Below, one piece after another: positions 1-10,700 of a stretch of 64,000 nucleotides of DNA. Origin of the DNA: Ostrinia nubilalis (Eukaryota > Arthropoda > Insecta > Lepidoptera > Crambidae); NCBI RefSeq assembly GCF_963855985.1, contig NC_087092.1:12586001-12650000 (forward strand). The letters are read 5' to 3'. Position numbers and translations under genes: made by a program. Every line of letters starts with the position of its first letter. Within the stretch, counting starts at the first letter, position 1. The notes under the pieces were generated by a model. The model searched no databases and was not told the origin of the DNA. It was given only the letters and a program-made list of their open reading frames with translations.

Positions 1-1472
1 TAGATTAGGTAGATATCAACCCTTTACCTAGGTATATACCTACTTTTTGGCACCTATAATACCGACATACATGATTAAAAAAAGTCTTCCAGCAAGAACC
101 CTTGACTTCAATGGTTATGAAAGATTTTTTAACTTTCTAGAGTAGTCCTGAATAGATCCTTAAATCATTTTGACTGTCATAATCGATTACAGTAGGTAGT
201 GGGTTCAGTAAGGGTTGCAACCCATATAGTAAACAATACATTTTTATGGCTCTCCATTCAGTTAGTCAAATAATTCCATCATAAATGGAAATATCCGTAA
301 CCCTCTTCTACACATTATTCATTATTCATCATCCATCATCATTTCAACTATAGAACGTCCACTGCTGAACATAGGCCTCCCCCAATGATTTCCACAATGG
401 CCGCTTGGTGGTGCCCTGCATTCAGCGCCTTCCTGCTACCTTTATGAGGTCGTCGGTCCACCTTGTGGGTGGACGTCCTACGCTGCGCTTTCCGGTACGT
501 GGCCTCCATTCCAGAACCTTGCTGCCCCATCGGCCATTAGTTCTGCGTACTATGTGCCCTGCCCATTGTCACTTTAGCTTGCTAGTCCGTTGGGCTATGT
601 CAACGACTTTGGTTCGTTTACTGATCTCCTCCTCATTTCTGATTCGATCTTGTAAAGAAACACCGAGCATAGCCCCATCCATAGCACGTTGTGCAATTTT
701 GAGCTTATATTTTATAAGGCCTATATTGAGAGGCCACGTTTCTGAGCCGTATTGCACAAATTACAATACACACATTATTGCAGATCCATTATGTACGCCT
801 CTATCTATAGTTTTATATGCCAGCTAACGTACACAAAAACTGCTGATACATGGTGCAGATAATGTGATAACATTTTGGTGTACCTACCTACTGCAAACCT
901 GCCTATTGGATTCTTTCGGAAAAAGTAAGTATGTGAGTGACTTTGATTATTTTGGACACTGATCAAGATAAGTGAATAGGCTAAAATATCTTTTTTTGAT
1001 TGTTTTTCGAACGAAGATAATAATTGAAGACATGAATGGAAGAAGGTGATAAATGTCGAATTTCAGATTTTTCTCAGTTCGATGATTGGGTAAAGGTATG
1101 CTTTATGTTTGAGGCCACTTATAAAGGTGTTATGTACGTTATCTTTTTAGACGAAGGGAAAGAAACTTACACCTCTTTAAAGGAGCCAAAAAAAATAATA
1201 TTTTTGCGAAAGTATAAGACTATTCAACAGAAGAACTGGAAATTACAGTTCTATCAAAATTGAAACTATCCCACTACCTACTGTAATCGATTATGACAGT
1301 CAAAATGATTTAAGGATCTATTCAGGACTACTCTAGAAAGTTAAAAAATCTTTCATAACCATTGAAGTCACGGGTTCTTGCTGGAAGACTTTTTTTAATC
1401 ATGTATGTCGGTATTATAAGTGCCAAGAAGTAGGTATATACCTAGGTAAAGGGTTGATAGCTACCTAATCTA
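1..1472. mobile_element. DNA transposon with ~200-bp terminal inverted repeats, carrying a retroelement insert
   Basis: Bases 1 to about 208 reappear as reverse complement at about 1268-1472 with only scattered differences; examples are the blocks CCTTTACCTAGGTATATACC and CATGATTAAAAAAAGTCTTC. The arm starts at the first base of the window, so the true left end and target duplication cannot be seen. The interior holds a minus-strand non-LTR retrotransposon fragment (about 322-770) and a 75-codon open frame at 1036-1263 that I do not recognise. No transposase is visible, so this is a non-autonomous element. Confidence 0.75.
322..770 (-). pseudogene. 3' end of an RTE-like non-LTR retrotransposon (reverse-transcriptase C-terminus), decayed
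   Basis: On the minus strand, 757-569 reads a peptide starting MQYGSETWPLNIGLIKYKLK, followed by a stretch with IRNEEEISKRTKVVDIAQR. This is the tail of the reverse transcriptase of a non-LTR retrotransposon, probably RTE clade, common in Lepidoptera. The frame then breaks. At 530-348 a second frame continues with the element's familiar end (DRRPHKGSRKAL, then a GGLCSAVDV stretch), and the minus strand closes with a GATGATG/AATAATG tail at about 322-345, the usual simple-repeat 3' end. The copy is truncated at its 5' end and frameshifted. It lies inside the TIR element at 1-1472, so it inserted later. Clade assignment is from recognition, not from a search. Confidence 0.75.
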
Positions 1473-1999
1473 TCTTACACGATAACCAGTAGACCAGTAG
1501 TGAATATTATAATGACAATAAAAACAACTACATACAAACTTAGGTTCTAGTTTGAAAGGTTTTAGCGTGAAATGAGGTAATAGGGGGCTGTAGTAAGTTA
1601 GTCTAAGTATATTTATCTATTAATAATTGCTTTAAGTGCATTAAAATCAATAATGAATAAATAAAAATATTTCAAATTTTGCATGTCCATTACTCGCTTG
1701 GCCGCGCGTGCCCGCAAAAAGTATTTATGTAGTAATGTTAGGCACCATAGGTACTTACGACTACATAAGGTTTGACCGCTACAGTTTGCAACAGTAGTCA
1801 GAAAAAAAATAAAAAAGATTTTTCTCCATACAAATTTTCTTGTCATATTTTTTTTAAGCATGAAAGGCTCGTTTTATCGAAAAATGCATAATGACAAATG
1901 TTGATCAGCATTCAAAATGCTATCCAAAACAATTTTTGTTTCGGTGAAATTATTACTTTCGATCGTATGTCCACCTATTTTTAATATCAAACTACTGTG

Positions 2000-2317
2000 C
2001 GCCACGCCTCTTTGAACCGTGTTTACTTTGGCAGTTATATTCTATATTTATTCGATTCTAAAATATATTCCCAAAAATTTTGAAAGTTGTTTTAATTTGT
2101 ATCACTTGGATATGATTTGTATTAGAAAGTGCTGTAAGTGTGACGCTTGAACGGAAGGAAGTCAACCTAACCTAACCAACTGCGTATTTCTAAACTGCGT
2201 ATTTCTATACTGTGTAGCCGCGAGAGCTCTTTGGCGCGCTGTCTTCGGCGAAGTATTTTGCGCGCGCAGATTTTGACAGCGCGAAATATCTACTTTAGCA
2301 GAAATACCAAGCCTTAA
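2000..2317 (-). repeat. Dispersed ~315-bp repeat, copy A (opposite orientation to the copy at 41.9 kb)
   Basis: The reverse complement of this stretch matches 41880-42193 nearly end to end. Shared landmarks are TTAAGGCTTGGTATTTCTGC at one end, an internal GCGCGCTGTC/GACAGCGCG pair, a CCTAACCTAACC run and CGGTTCAAAG near the other end. No coding frame or long terminal inverted repeat was seen, so it may be a MITE or a SINE-like unit. Ends were judged from where the two copies stop matching. Confidence 0.7.
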
Positions 2318-5300
2318 TATAAATACTTAGTCTTAGTTCTGCCGTTATTAAAACGTTTTGCATTTCTCTGAAGCGTTTCTAATCTACGCGGTCTGATATA
2401 GCTTCTAATAACTTATTTATATTATCCAGTACTTACCATTTTGGCTTGACTTTCATAAGCATATTACATAAGTTTAGGTAGGTACTCAATTAGTACCTAT
2501 TAGAAGAATATTTTATTGTTTGCTCCTTTTATAATTAATGTTTATTTTGTTCTCTTGACAAGAAGGAAGCAATGTTAAAAGGATTGTGTTAAATTATTTA
2601 ACGTCTCTATTCAACCAAGCAGAAATTAGTGGTAAGTACGTGCTGTAGACGTCTTCGAATACTAGGTCATTAAGCACATAACTTATCAGCAATGTAATCG
2701 ATCGGTTTTAGCCTAGCTTCGGCTTCATCGTAATAACTTTGATAGGAATCGCGATATAGCCATCGCGAAGTAACTAGCCTACTTTAGGAAGAAATAAAAC
2801 TTTTTGGTGCCGTGTAACAAATACATACGATTTATACGATTACCTATACAAGATAATGCAAGAAAGCTCAGTCAGAAAGGAAACATTATGTTACATGAAA
2901 ACTATACTGAGGATCACTGGGTTTTTTTTATTCACGAGAAGTGCCAAAGGATCCACGAAATCTGACTTACATAATTACAAGTGAAGCGAAGTGCAAAACT
3001 ACAGTACAAATTAACTACCTACTTACCTAGCTACTTTGCAAAAGAAACCATAAAACGGTGCATCTTTTTCTTTCCGAGAATAACTTATTCAATCTTTACT
3101 TTGGCCTCTTCAAAGAAAGCAGAAAAATAAAGAAAGATAAAAGAAAAGAAACTGTAGATGGGCAATTTGGAATGCAAAGAACATTGACCTCGGGGCGAAG
3201 CCGCCTACGCTTTGAAAACTGCTACGGCATTGTAGTATCTCAACAATTCAGCGAATTCATACTATTTTTGAAAGCTAAAAATATTTTCAGTCGTTGTTCT
3301 TAAGTATGCGTAGATTGATCATCTCACTTAGTTACTAATGTTTCAGAAACATATTTGATGAAACTTTTACACATAAGTATACAATAGCAAAACCAGTACC
3401 AGCAGAGCCGCTAAGCAGTAGGTAATTGAAAGAAAGAAAGAAAAAATATTTATTTATTTGAACGTTAAAGCACAGAATAATAATAAGTTATTATTAATAC
3501 ATGAAAACAGTTTTCTCAGTCTGAGTTGAAAACATCATGTACGAGTACTGTTTTGGAAAAAACAATCAAAATGTAACTACATAATAATGATACGCAAAAA
3601 TGTTAGTAAAAAAATCTTTACAGAGCGTTGATTGCTTTTACCGCTTAGTTTGTAAAATTAGTTCTGGCACAAATTGATGTAGTTATTAAATAGAGTGCCT
3701 CTTTTAAAAGCCGGGATTTTAAAAGCTTTCACTTGGAAACATACAAAAACGGATGAAATAAAATATTGAAAAAGCCCTCGTAACAACTAAGCTATAGAAG
3801 AACAATTTGTCTATCAATTTGCCTCAACTGTAACGATTAGATAGTAAAATATTCAGTTTTAGACTAGTCTATCTATAGGATTTTGATTCAGGCAATCAAT
3901 GTTGGATTTTTGTGTATAAAATACAAACCTATATTGACTCAATTTGATAGTTGATTAAATATTTTTAACAATTTGAGTCAACTTAGTTGATCTCATCTCT
4001 ATAAATGCTTCTTGCGGACTTTATTAGAACGGATATTGCTACGACGCTACGAGAACTACGAGGTCGTAGTTCTTTGCTACGAGATTCGAATTGATATAAT
4101 CAAGAAATCTATGATGATACTCGTAATTAAACTTTTGATCCTCATGCAATCGAAACCGGGGCGTCAGCTAGTGTAAAATTAGAAACTTCAAACTAACTAT
4201 GTTAATACCTATTACTAAAAAAATATTCCAGTATCTTGAAACCGATTCATTAGAAAATTCAAATATTTTCAATACCTACAAAGTTTTCTACTCGTAGGTA
4301 TTAGAGGACTTATTATTATTCTGTGGTATTAGTGAGTATTTCTAGTAACTAAGGGATCTCAATGAATTTACATACAGATGAAGAGCTTTTGCCGTATTTG
4401 CTCATTCGATGAGGTTCATTTGGGAGCTTTTGTGTTCCAGCAACAAATTGTAGTTTAATTGCGTTCGTAATCACTCCCACACGACTCCATTAATTATTCT
4501 AGATATAGAAGACGACAAACAAAGGTTACGTATTAGAGACTTGAAGCTCATGAAACTAACTAGTGTAGATTCATACTTTGATGTCCTTTAATACGAGTTT
4601 AATACTCGTAATACTAGAATGTAACGACGTTATATTAATACGAATCTGCTCTCAAGAACATAGTGAAGCTTGTGTGTCTAAATATTGCTTGAGGCAAATG
4701 CTTTGAATCTACTTTCATGTCTATTTTGGTATATTGATCTAGTTTCCATAATACAATAAGCTACCTATGAATACTGTACGCACGTTCTCTACCATCGAAT
4801 ACAGTTTTTTTCCATTCATAACAAAGACCCTACCTACATTATACTTCGTCCTTCGACATCACACAATACACTAAGTAGTCACGTCGATATGTATTTGTAC
4901 GATGGACGTTCGGACAAAAGATTTCTACTATAAGTTGAGTTATTTTGGTATTATAGCTATTTTATTTATCGTAAATGGACTACAGAAATCTGGGGCAACA
5001 AACATTTTCTAAGTTCAGAAGCACTATTTTATGTTTAGGTCGGCACGTAACAGAGATGGATCGTTCGGGACACCTCCACATTATTTACTTGCCAAGATGT
5101 TCCAGTTTAGATTTAGGTTGTTTATTTCTACAATGTTTGCTACTCCTGGAGTATGTGACGAAAGATTAAATTACGTGAATAGATATTGAACATTTTAAGA
5201 TAATAATCAAGTTAAATTTGAAGAACTATGGCCACTAGTCAATCCTTTATCAGAATGCATTCTCTGAAGTCATAAATATGTGGCAAGGGTAAGTTTAGCC

Positions 5301-5615
5301 AACAAAAAGTGAACATGAACTCATACATTTAATTGTGTATTGTTTGAAAAGTAATACAATTTTGGTCGCTTTTTTGTGTGTAAGAAAAGGTGGTCGCTCG
5401 GGCTTGACATTTTCGTCACACCATTATTCATCATTCTTTCCTATCCGTTGTGTTGTTCTTTTATTTTGTTTTCATATTAGCCCTTAATGGCTAGTGACAA
5501 CAATGATACCCACGTAGATAATAAGATCTAAGGCGTTCCTGAAAGAGAAATGTTTAACTACATAAAAGCTATAAAAGCCAGCGTTACGTAAATGTTTTAA
5601 AAAGCGGGATTTATA
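2318..5615. other. Intergenic DNA without a recognised gene
   Basis: AT-rich sequence upstream of the first gene. I see only short open frames without recognisable domains (for example 3058-3303 and 4975-5169). A short tail at about 4130-4176, with CGAAACCGGGGCG then CTAGTG, resembles the ends of lepidopteran Helitron or LINE fragments. A GAAAGAAAGAAAGAAA run lies near 3428. Confidence 0.5.
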
Positions 5616-7295
5616 CAGGGTGTTTCTTGTAAGGTGTCAAGCCGAAGGCAGGTGATAGGTGAGGACTAGACCTATCGATTTCACCCCCATGTATGTTCTA
5701 CGATTTTTCGTAGTTTAGAAGTTATCGTTAATTTTGTGATTTTTTCAAATTTTATGACCTAGTGGCTTAATTTTTTTTTAATCTTTTTTTTGGGTTGACT
5801 TTTCTCAGATTTCTTTTTTTTGACAGATTCCCTATTAGTTGCAGATATTTGAAAAAAATAATCACCTTCCTATCTTTGATGCAAGATACAAAATTTTTGC
5901 TAGAAACATAAAAAATATGGTTTTAGCAGAACATTCTAAAATTTTCAACTGAAATGTATGAAAAAAAAAAAGAATTTCCATAGGTCCAAAATAATTTAAA
6001 AAACTGCGCAGTTTTCTAAACTTTCATAATAACACAAAAAAACATGTACTTAATAGGTCATTATTTTCTGTAATCGCTCCACTAAAGTGGTAAGTCGGAG
6101 ATTCCGTTACATGTTTTTGACTTTCTTAGGACTAAGTAATATTTGCAATCCCCTAAGTTGACGTTATGTAGAACACATTTAGAGACAATAACTGAAAAAG
6201 TTTTTTTTTATCCACAACGTGGACGCTCTTGCTTTTTATCTGGTATACAAAAGGGAATATGAAAATATTGATGACTGCGGACAAAGCGGACTGAAGCACA
6301 AAAACAATTTAGAATGCAAGAATCTTTTGTAAATTTACGAATAATTGTTTTGCGTCGTTGTCGAATGTGCATTCAGGTCAGCAGCGGACATTTTGAACAT
6401 TTACTTTAAATTAAATCATTACACCCTTTTTTCTCTCTCTCTCACAGACACACACACACACACACGCACACACACACACACACCACACACAACACACACA
6501 CACACACACACACACTTTCCCTTTCTCTCACACTCTAATAGGTAGGTATATCAAATTTAATCGTAAAGTAACTATCACCACTGTGGTCTAGTGCTAAGAC
6601 TACCTATATAGGACAGCCAATTCCTCTGTGGTTTAAGATTCCGGGTGAAGCTCGCTGATCATCCATCAGTTTCCAACTTTCCATCAGGTCGGATGAAGAG
6701 CAAGAGCTTACTCGTTGTGGATAAAAAATGTTCTGTTCAGTTATTGTCTCTAAACGTGTTCTACGTAACGTACACTTAGTGGATTGCAAACATTAGTTAG
6801 TCCTAAGAAAGTCAAAAACATGTAACGGAATCTCCGACTTACTACTTTAGTAGAGCGATTACAGAAAATAATGGCCTATTAAGTACATGTTTTTTTGTGT
6901 TATTATGAAAGTTTAGAAAACTGCGCAGTTTTTAAAATTATTTTGGATCTATGGAAGTTCTTTTTTTTTTCAAACTTTTAAGTAGAAAATTTTAGATTGT
7001 TCTGATAAAAGCATATTTTTTATTTTTCTAGCAAAAATTTTGTATCTTGCATCAAAGATAGGAAGGTGATTATTTTTTTCAAACATCTGCAACTAATAGG
7101 GAATCTGTCAAAAAAATAAATCTGGAAAAAGTCAACCCAAAAAAAATATATTAAAAAAATTAAGCCAAAAATCACAAAATTAACGATAACTTCTAAACTA
7201 CGAAAAATCGTAGAACATATATGGGGGTGAAATCGATAGGTCTAGTCCTCACCTATCACTTGCCTTCGGCTTGACACCTTACAAGAAACACCCTG
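5616..7295. mobile_element. 1.68-kb fold-back DNA transposon with CAGGGTGTTTCTTG ends and TA target duplication
   Basis: The left end CAGGGTGTTTCTTGTAAGGT (from 5616) and the right end GTTTCTTGTAAGGTG read in reverse (to 7295) are inverted copies, each flanked by TA (5614-5615 and 7296-7297). The inverted arms run about 600 bp each: the block around 6061-6200 returns inverted at about 6720-6880. TA duplication and CAGGG ends fit a non-autonomous Tc1/mariner-type element. The spacer between the arms holds the (CA)n tract. No transposase frame is seen. Confidence 0.85.
6446..6515 (+). repeat. (CA)n microsatellite
   Basis: CA dinucleotides with a few interruptions (CG, CC, AACA) and flanking TCTC-rich sequence, inside the fold-back element at 5616-7295. 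An open frame across it only encodes a Thr/His run and is not a gene. Confidence 0.9.
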
Positions 7296-7726
7296 TATAT
7301 GAACACCCACATGAAAACTTGTTGAAAAGTTTTCATTGTTAGGTGTTTGAGTAAGTTTTTAAAATCTTTCTGTTACGTTTTTCCAGGTCCTCAGTGGAAA
7401 TGGAATGGAATATTATACTAATATTGTCTTTAAACATGTCCGTTAGATTTTTTGTGAATTCGTATAGTTTAAATTCAAATTATTTATTGCATTGTGCAGA
7501 ATAAAATTTAGAACTTTGGAGATACGCCTATACGCTTGGGCTTGAAACTTTTATAGAAACGTCCTATTTTCTTTAAGATATTATACAATATGCTCTAAGT
7601 ATAGGCGGAAAGAGCTTTCGTCTTGAAGGCAAGAGTTGTAGGAATACCTAGATGGGTAAATTTACTCTTTAATTAAACAATATTGTTGTCTAACTAGTTA
7701 TTGATAGTGTTCATTTTTGTGTGCAG

Positions 7727-7734
7727 ATGTGATG
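7727..7734 (+). promoter_or_regulatory. Start-stop upstream codon pair overlapping the IA-2 start
   Basis: Directly after the splice acceptor (TTTTTGTGTGCAG, ending 7726) the exon begins ATGTGATG. The first ATG (7727) is followed at once by TGA, whose A begins the real ATG at 7732. The IA-2 start was chosen because it is the one that opens a signal peptide continuous with the next exons. If this acceptor is used, the leader carries a minimal start-stop frame. The upstream non-coding exon was not identified. Confidence 0.5.
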
Positions 7735-10700
7735 TGCCGCCTCCGCTGGAGGCCGGCTTTGTGGGCGCTGGCGCTTCTGAGCTCGCTGGCGCCCTCGCAC
7801 GCCGATGGGAACATAGGTAACTAATGTTTACATTAATTTATCATTTAAAGTACAAGTCCAAGACATACTGCAGGCCGCAAACTGCAGCCCGCAAACTGCA
7901 AGCCTTGCAGATTGCGGTCTGCAGACCATCTTGAACTTGTACCTTTATGGTGCTTGTACTTTAACGTTCACTATAATATAGACAGGTCCGTATATCTCAA
8001 AGAGTGAGGCAATAGAATAATGTTTGAGTCAAGAAAAAGCTGGTATTTTGATTTATTTATTACAATTTGTCCCACATTAATTCCAGTAAATGACTACCCA
8101 CTTCCACTTAATTTTTTGTAGATTTAAAATTCACAAGAAATACTTAGACCAAAATTGTTGTTATCATTTACCGTACTACCTATTCGGAACAAGAAATAAA
8201 AACACAAGTGACTGTGAGTTTGTTTGGGTTGTTCGAAAGTACCAATTGGAAAAGTTCGAAGGATCATGTTTACAGTTACAGTACAAACACATTAAGCTTC
8301 TCGATAATGTTTACCTACTAAATAAGGTTTATTTAACATTAAAGGTCATTAGCACTCTTATCGACCCGGAAAGGGACCAACACCGTATCGCCTTTCCAGC
8401 GCTGTCAACCGCGAGACAAGGCTTTTACCACGGTTTTACGTTACGTTACGTTTAGCGTGCGTTGCAGCACGGATTTTAATACAAAGAATACTTACCGCCT
8501 CGGGTTGATCCGTTTTCGGGTTCATAAGTGTGCTTCGTCCTTAAAACTCTTTTAAAATCGCTAATTTTTCACAGGATGTCTATTCAGCGCCACTCTGTGC
8601 GTCGACGGGGTGGAATGGTGCTACGATGGTAGGTACTAGGTTAAGATTAGTTCAATAGCCTGTGAATGCAAATAATAATGTCGATGGAACATTATACTAA
8701 TACCTACTAAAAAAATTAGATTTCGCCTTCGGGAGGTGCATCCAGATCTACGAGGAGCCGGACGAAGGGGCCCTCTACAAGTAAGTACTCCTGGACTTAT
8801 AATATATTATGTTATAAGTTAATTATTTAATTGGATTAATGTATTGCCACAAATTATTACAAGGAATGGCCTGGGTAGCGCCACAGGGAATGCTATGTAA
8901 AATTGATCCTTAGCAATCTGTTATTTGAAAAAAATACCTACCTTTTAAAATACCCACCTAAATTAAAGTTTCCTTCAATCAATCAGGTATGACATGTCCT
9001 CGGGCCAACTGCAATGGTTCGAGGGCGAGCTGCAGCGGCTGGCCTCGCGCGGCTACCGCTGGGAGCATGCGTACACGCAGTGCGTGCTACAGGCCATGCT
9101 CTACACGCTACGACAGAACCTGTAAGTGCCTTATGATACACAGGTATCACTGCAATTTGTACAGCATATGTGACTACAGTGCTACGAGAATATTACTATA
9201 ACGTAGTATTTACATAGTGCGCGCGACGAGCTCTACTCACTACGGCACGCGGCAGTACCAAAACGATCGAGTGTTTTGACGTTTATGAAACGCTACGTTA
9301 TGTAGCAGTGCTACAGGTCACGATGAGAACGTGTAATAGGTACCTTAGCAGCACTAATGCAAGGATGACGAGCCATGATGAGAATAAGTAGTGCAACTTC
9401 GTAACACGCTACGGTTATGAAAACAAATGTACGAGTACATACGAGTATACCTAATAATACCTATTTTAAGTGATACCTACCTTATTTCATGTAAAGTTTC
9501 ACTTCCAAAACGTGGGTGTAGTATTCGGTCTAGGTAAATTTAACGCCTTGTTTAATAAACAAGGTCTATGAGGCATTATAAATCGCCCACTCATTGACTT
9601 TTACGAACTCTACTACTTTTATAAGTTATTTAATTACTAAGTAAATCTGAATGAATTACGTTTCTTTACAAACATCAACTAAATGCGTAAGTCAAATTAG
9701 TAGCTACGCTATTTTGATTTATAGTTAGCAAACTTACCTAAAGTTCTAAGTTCGTTCAAAGTGAAACATGCAGAATAAAATATGCTCGCTCAACACGTCT
9801 ACACATTTTTTTCGTTTATGTGTTACTCCCACACAAACTCTCGTCCACCCAGCGTCGGACTGGCCATACAGTCGGGGTGGCATTTGCCAGCCGGGCCCCA
9901 GCCTGCGCGGGCCCCCACGGCCTGGGTTGCAGGGCATGCGGCAACCGTAGCACAGGGGGCCCGCGCAGCGTGGCCCCTGTGCTACGGTTGCCCGCGTCAT
10001 GTCTCGGAAACTATGCGTCGTACAAAAAAATTGTACAGTCATAATTTGTAGAAAATTGCTTTGCCTACAAATACATATGTTAATATAACTTTTTGCCTTA
10101 AATTAAAGATTAAAGAAGTTATAAGCAAAAAAAAAATCCTTTTTGCTTATGTATAACTTCTCTAATTTAATTTAGGACAAAAAGTTATGTAAACACAGGG
10201 CCGTCTTTAACCTACTAGGGGCCCTGGGCACTTACGGATCAAGGGGGCCCTTGTCATCTAGAAAAAGGTATTTTGAGACGGACAGACGGGGGCCCCCTCC
10301 GTCGCGGGGCCCTGAGCACGTGGCTTAAGTGCCCAGTGGGAAAGAGGGCTTTGACCATTTATGTTTCTTTCATGATGCCCTGGCCTTCATTGGTTGGATT
10401 TTTGGCAGTCAAACAGTAGACACTCACATAGAATCCTAAACTATAGAACAAAGCTACAATACCGAACGGTGAAGATGTCAGACTGGCCGAATCGGGATCC
10501 AAGGAACACTGGTTTGAACCCCGCCGCCGCTGGACTATTGTGGGGAAACCACTCGTCACACAAACATAATTTAGCTAGGCGCAACGCTCTCCACGGCATT
10601 GATGTTGAGATCAGGTCAACCTGATCTTCTGGCTGAAAGAGGGGCCTGTGTAAACATATTTGTAGGCAAAACAATTTGCTACAAATTATGACATAGTGAA

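Noticed and set aside
2160..2180. CCTAACCTAACC, resembling the insect telomere repeat TTAGG/CCTAA
   Set aside because: Only two units, and the same string is part of a dispersed repeat also present at 42 kb. No array.
6345..6545. Open frame of 66 codons across the CA tract
   Set aside because: Low-complexity Thr/His translation of a microsatellite inside a transposon.
8090..8455. 121-codon open frame in IA-2 intron 1
   Set aside because: No recognisable domain, no splice sites joining it to the gene frame, and the exons on both sides join without it.
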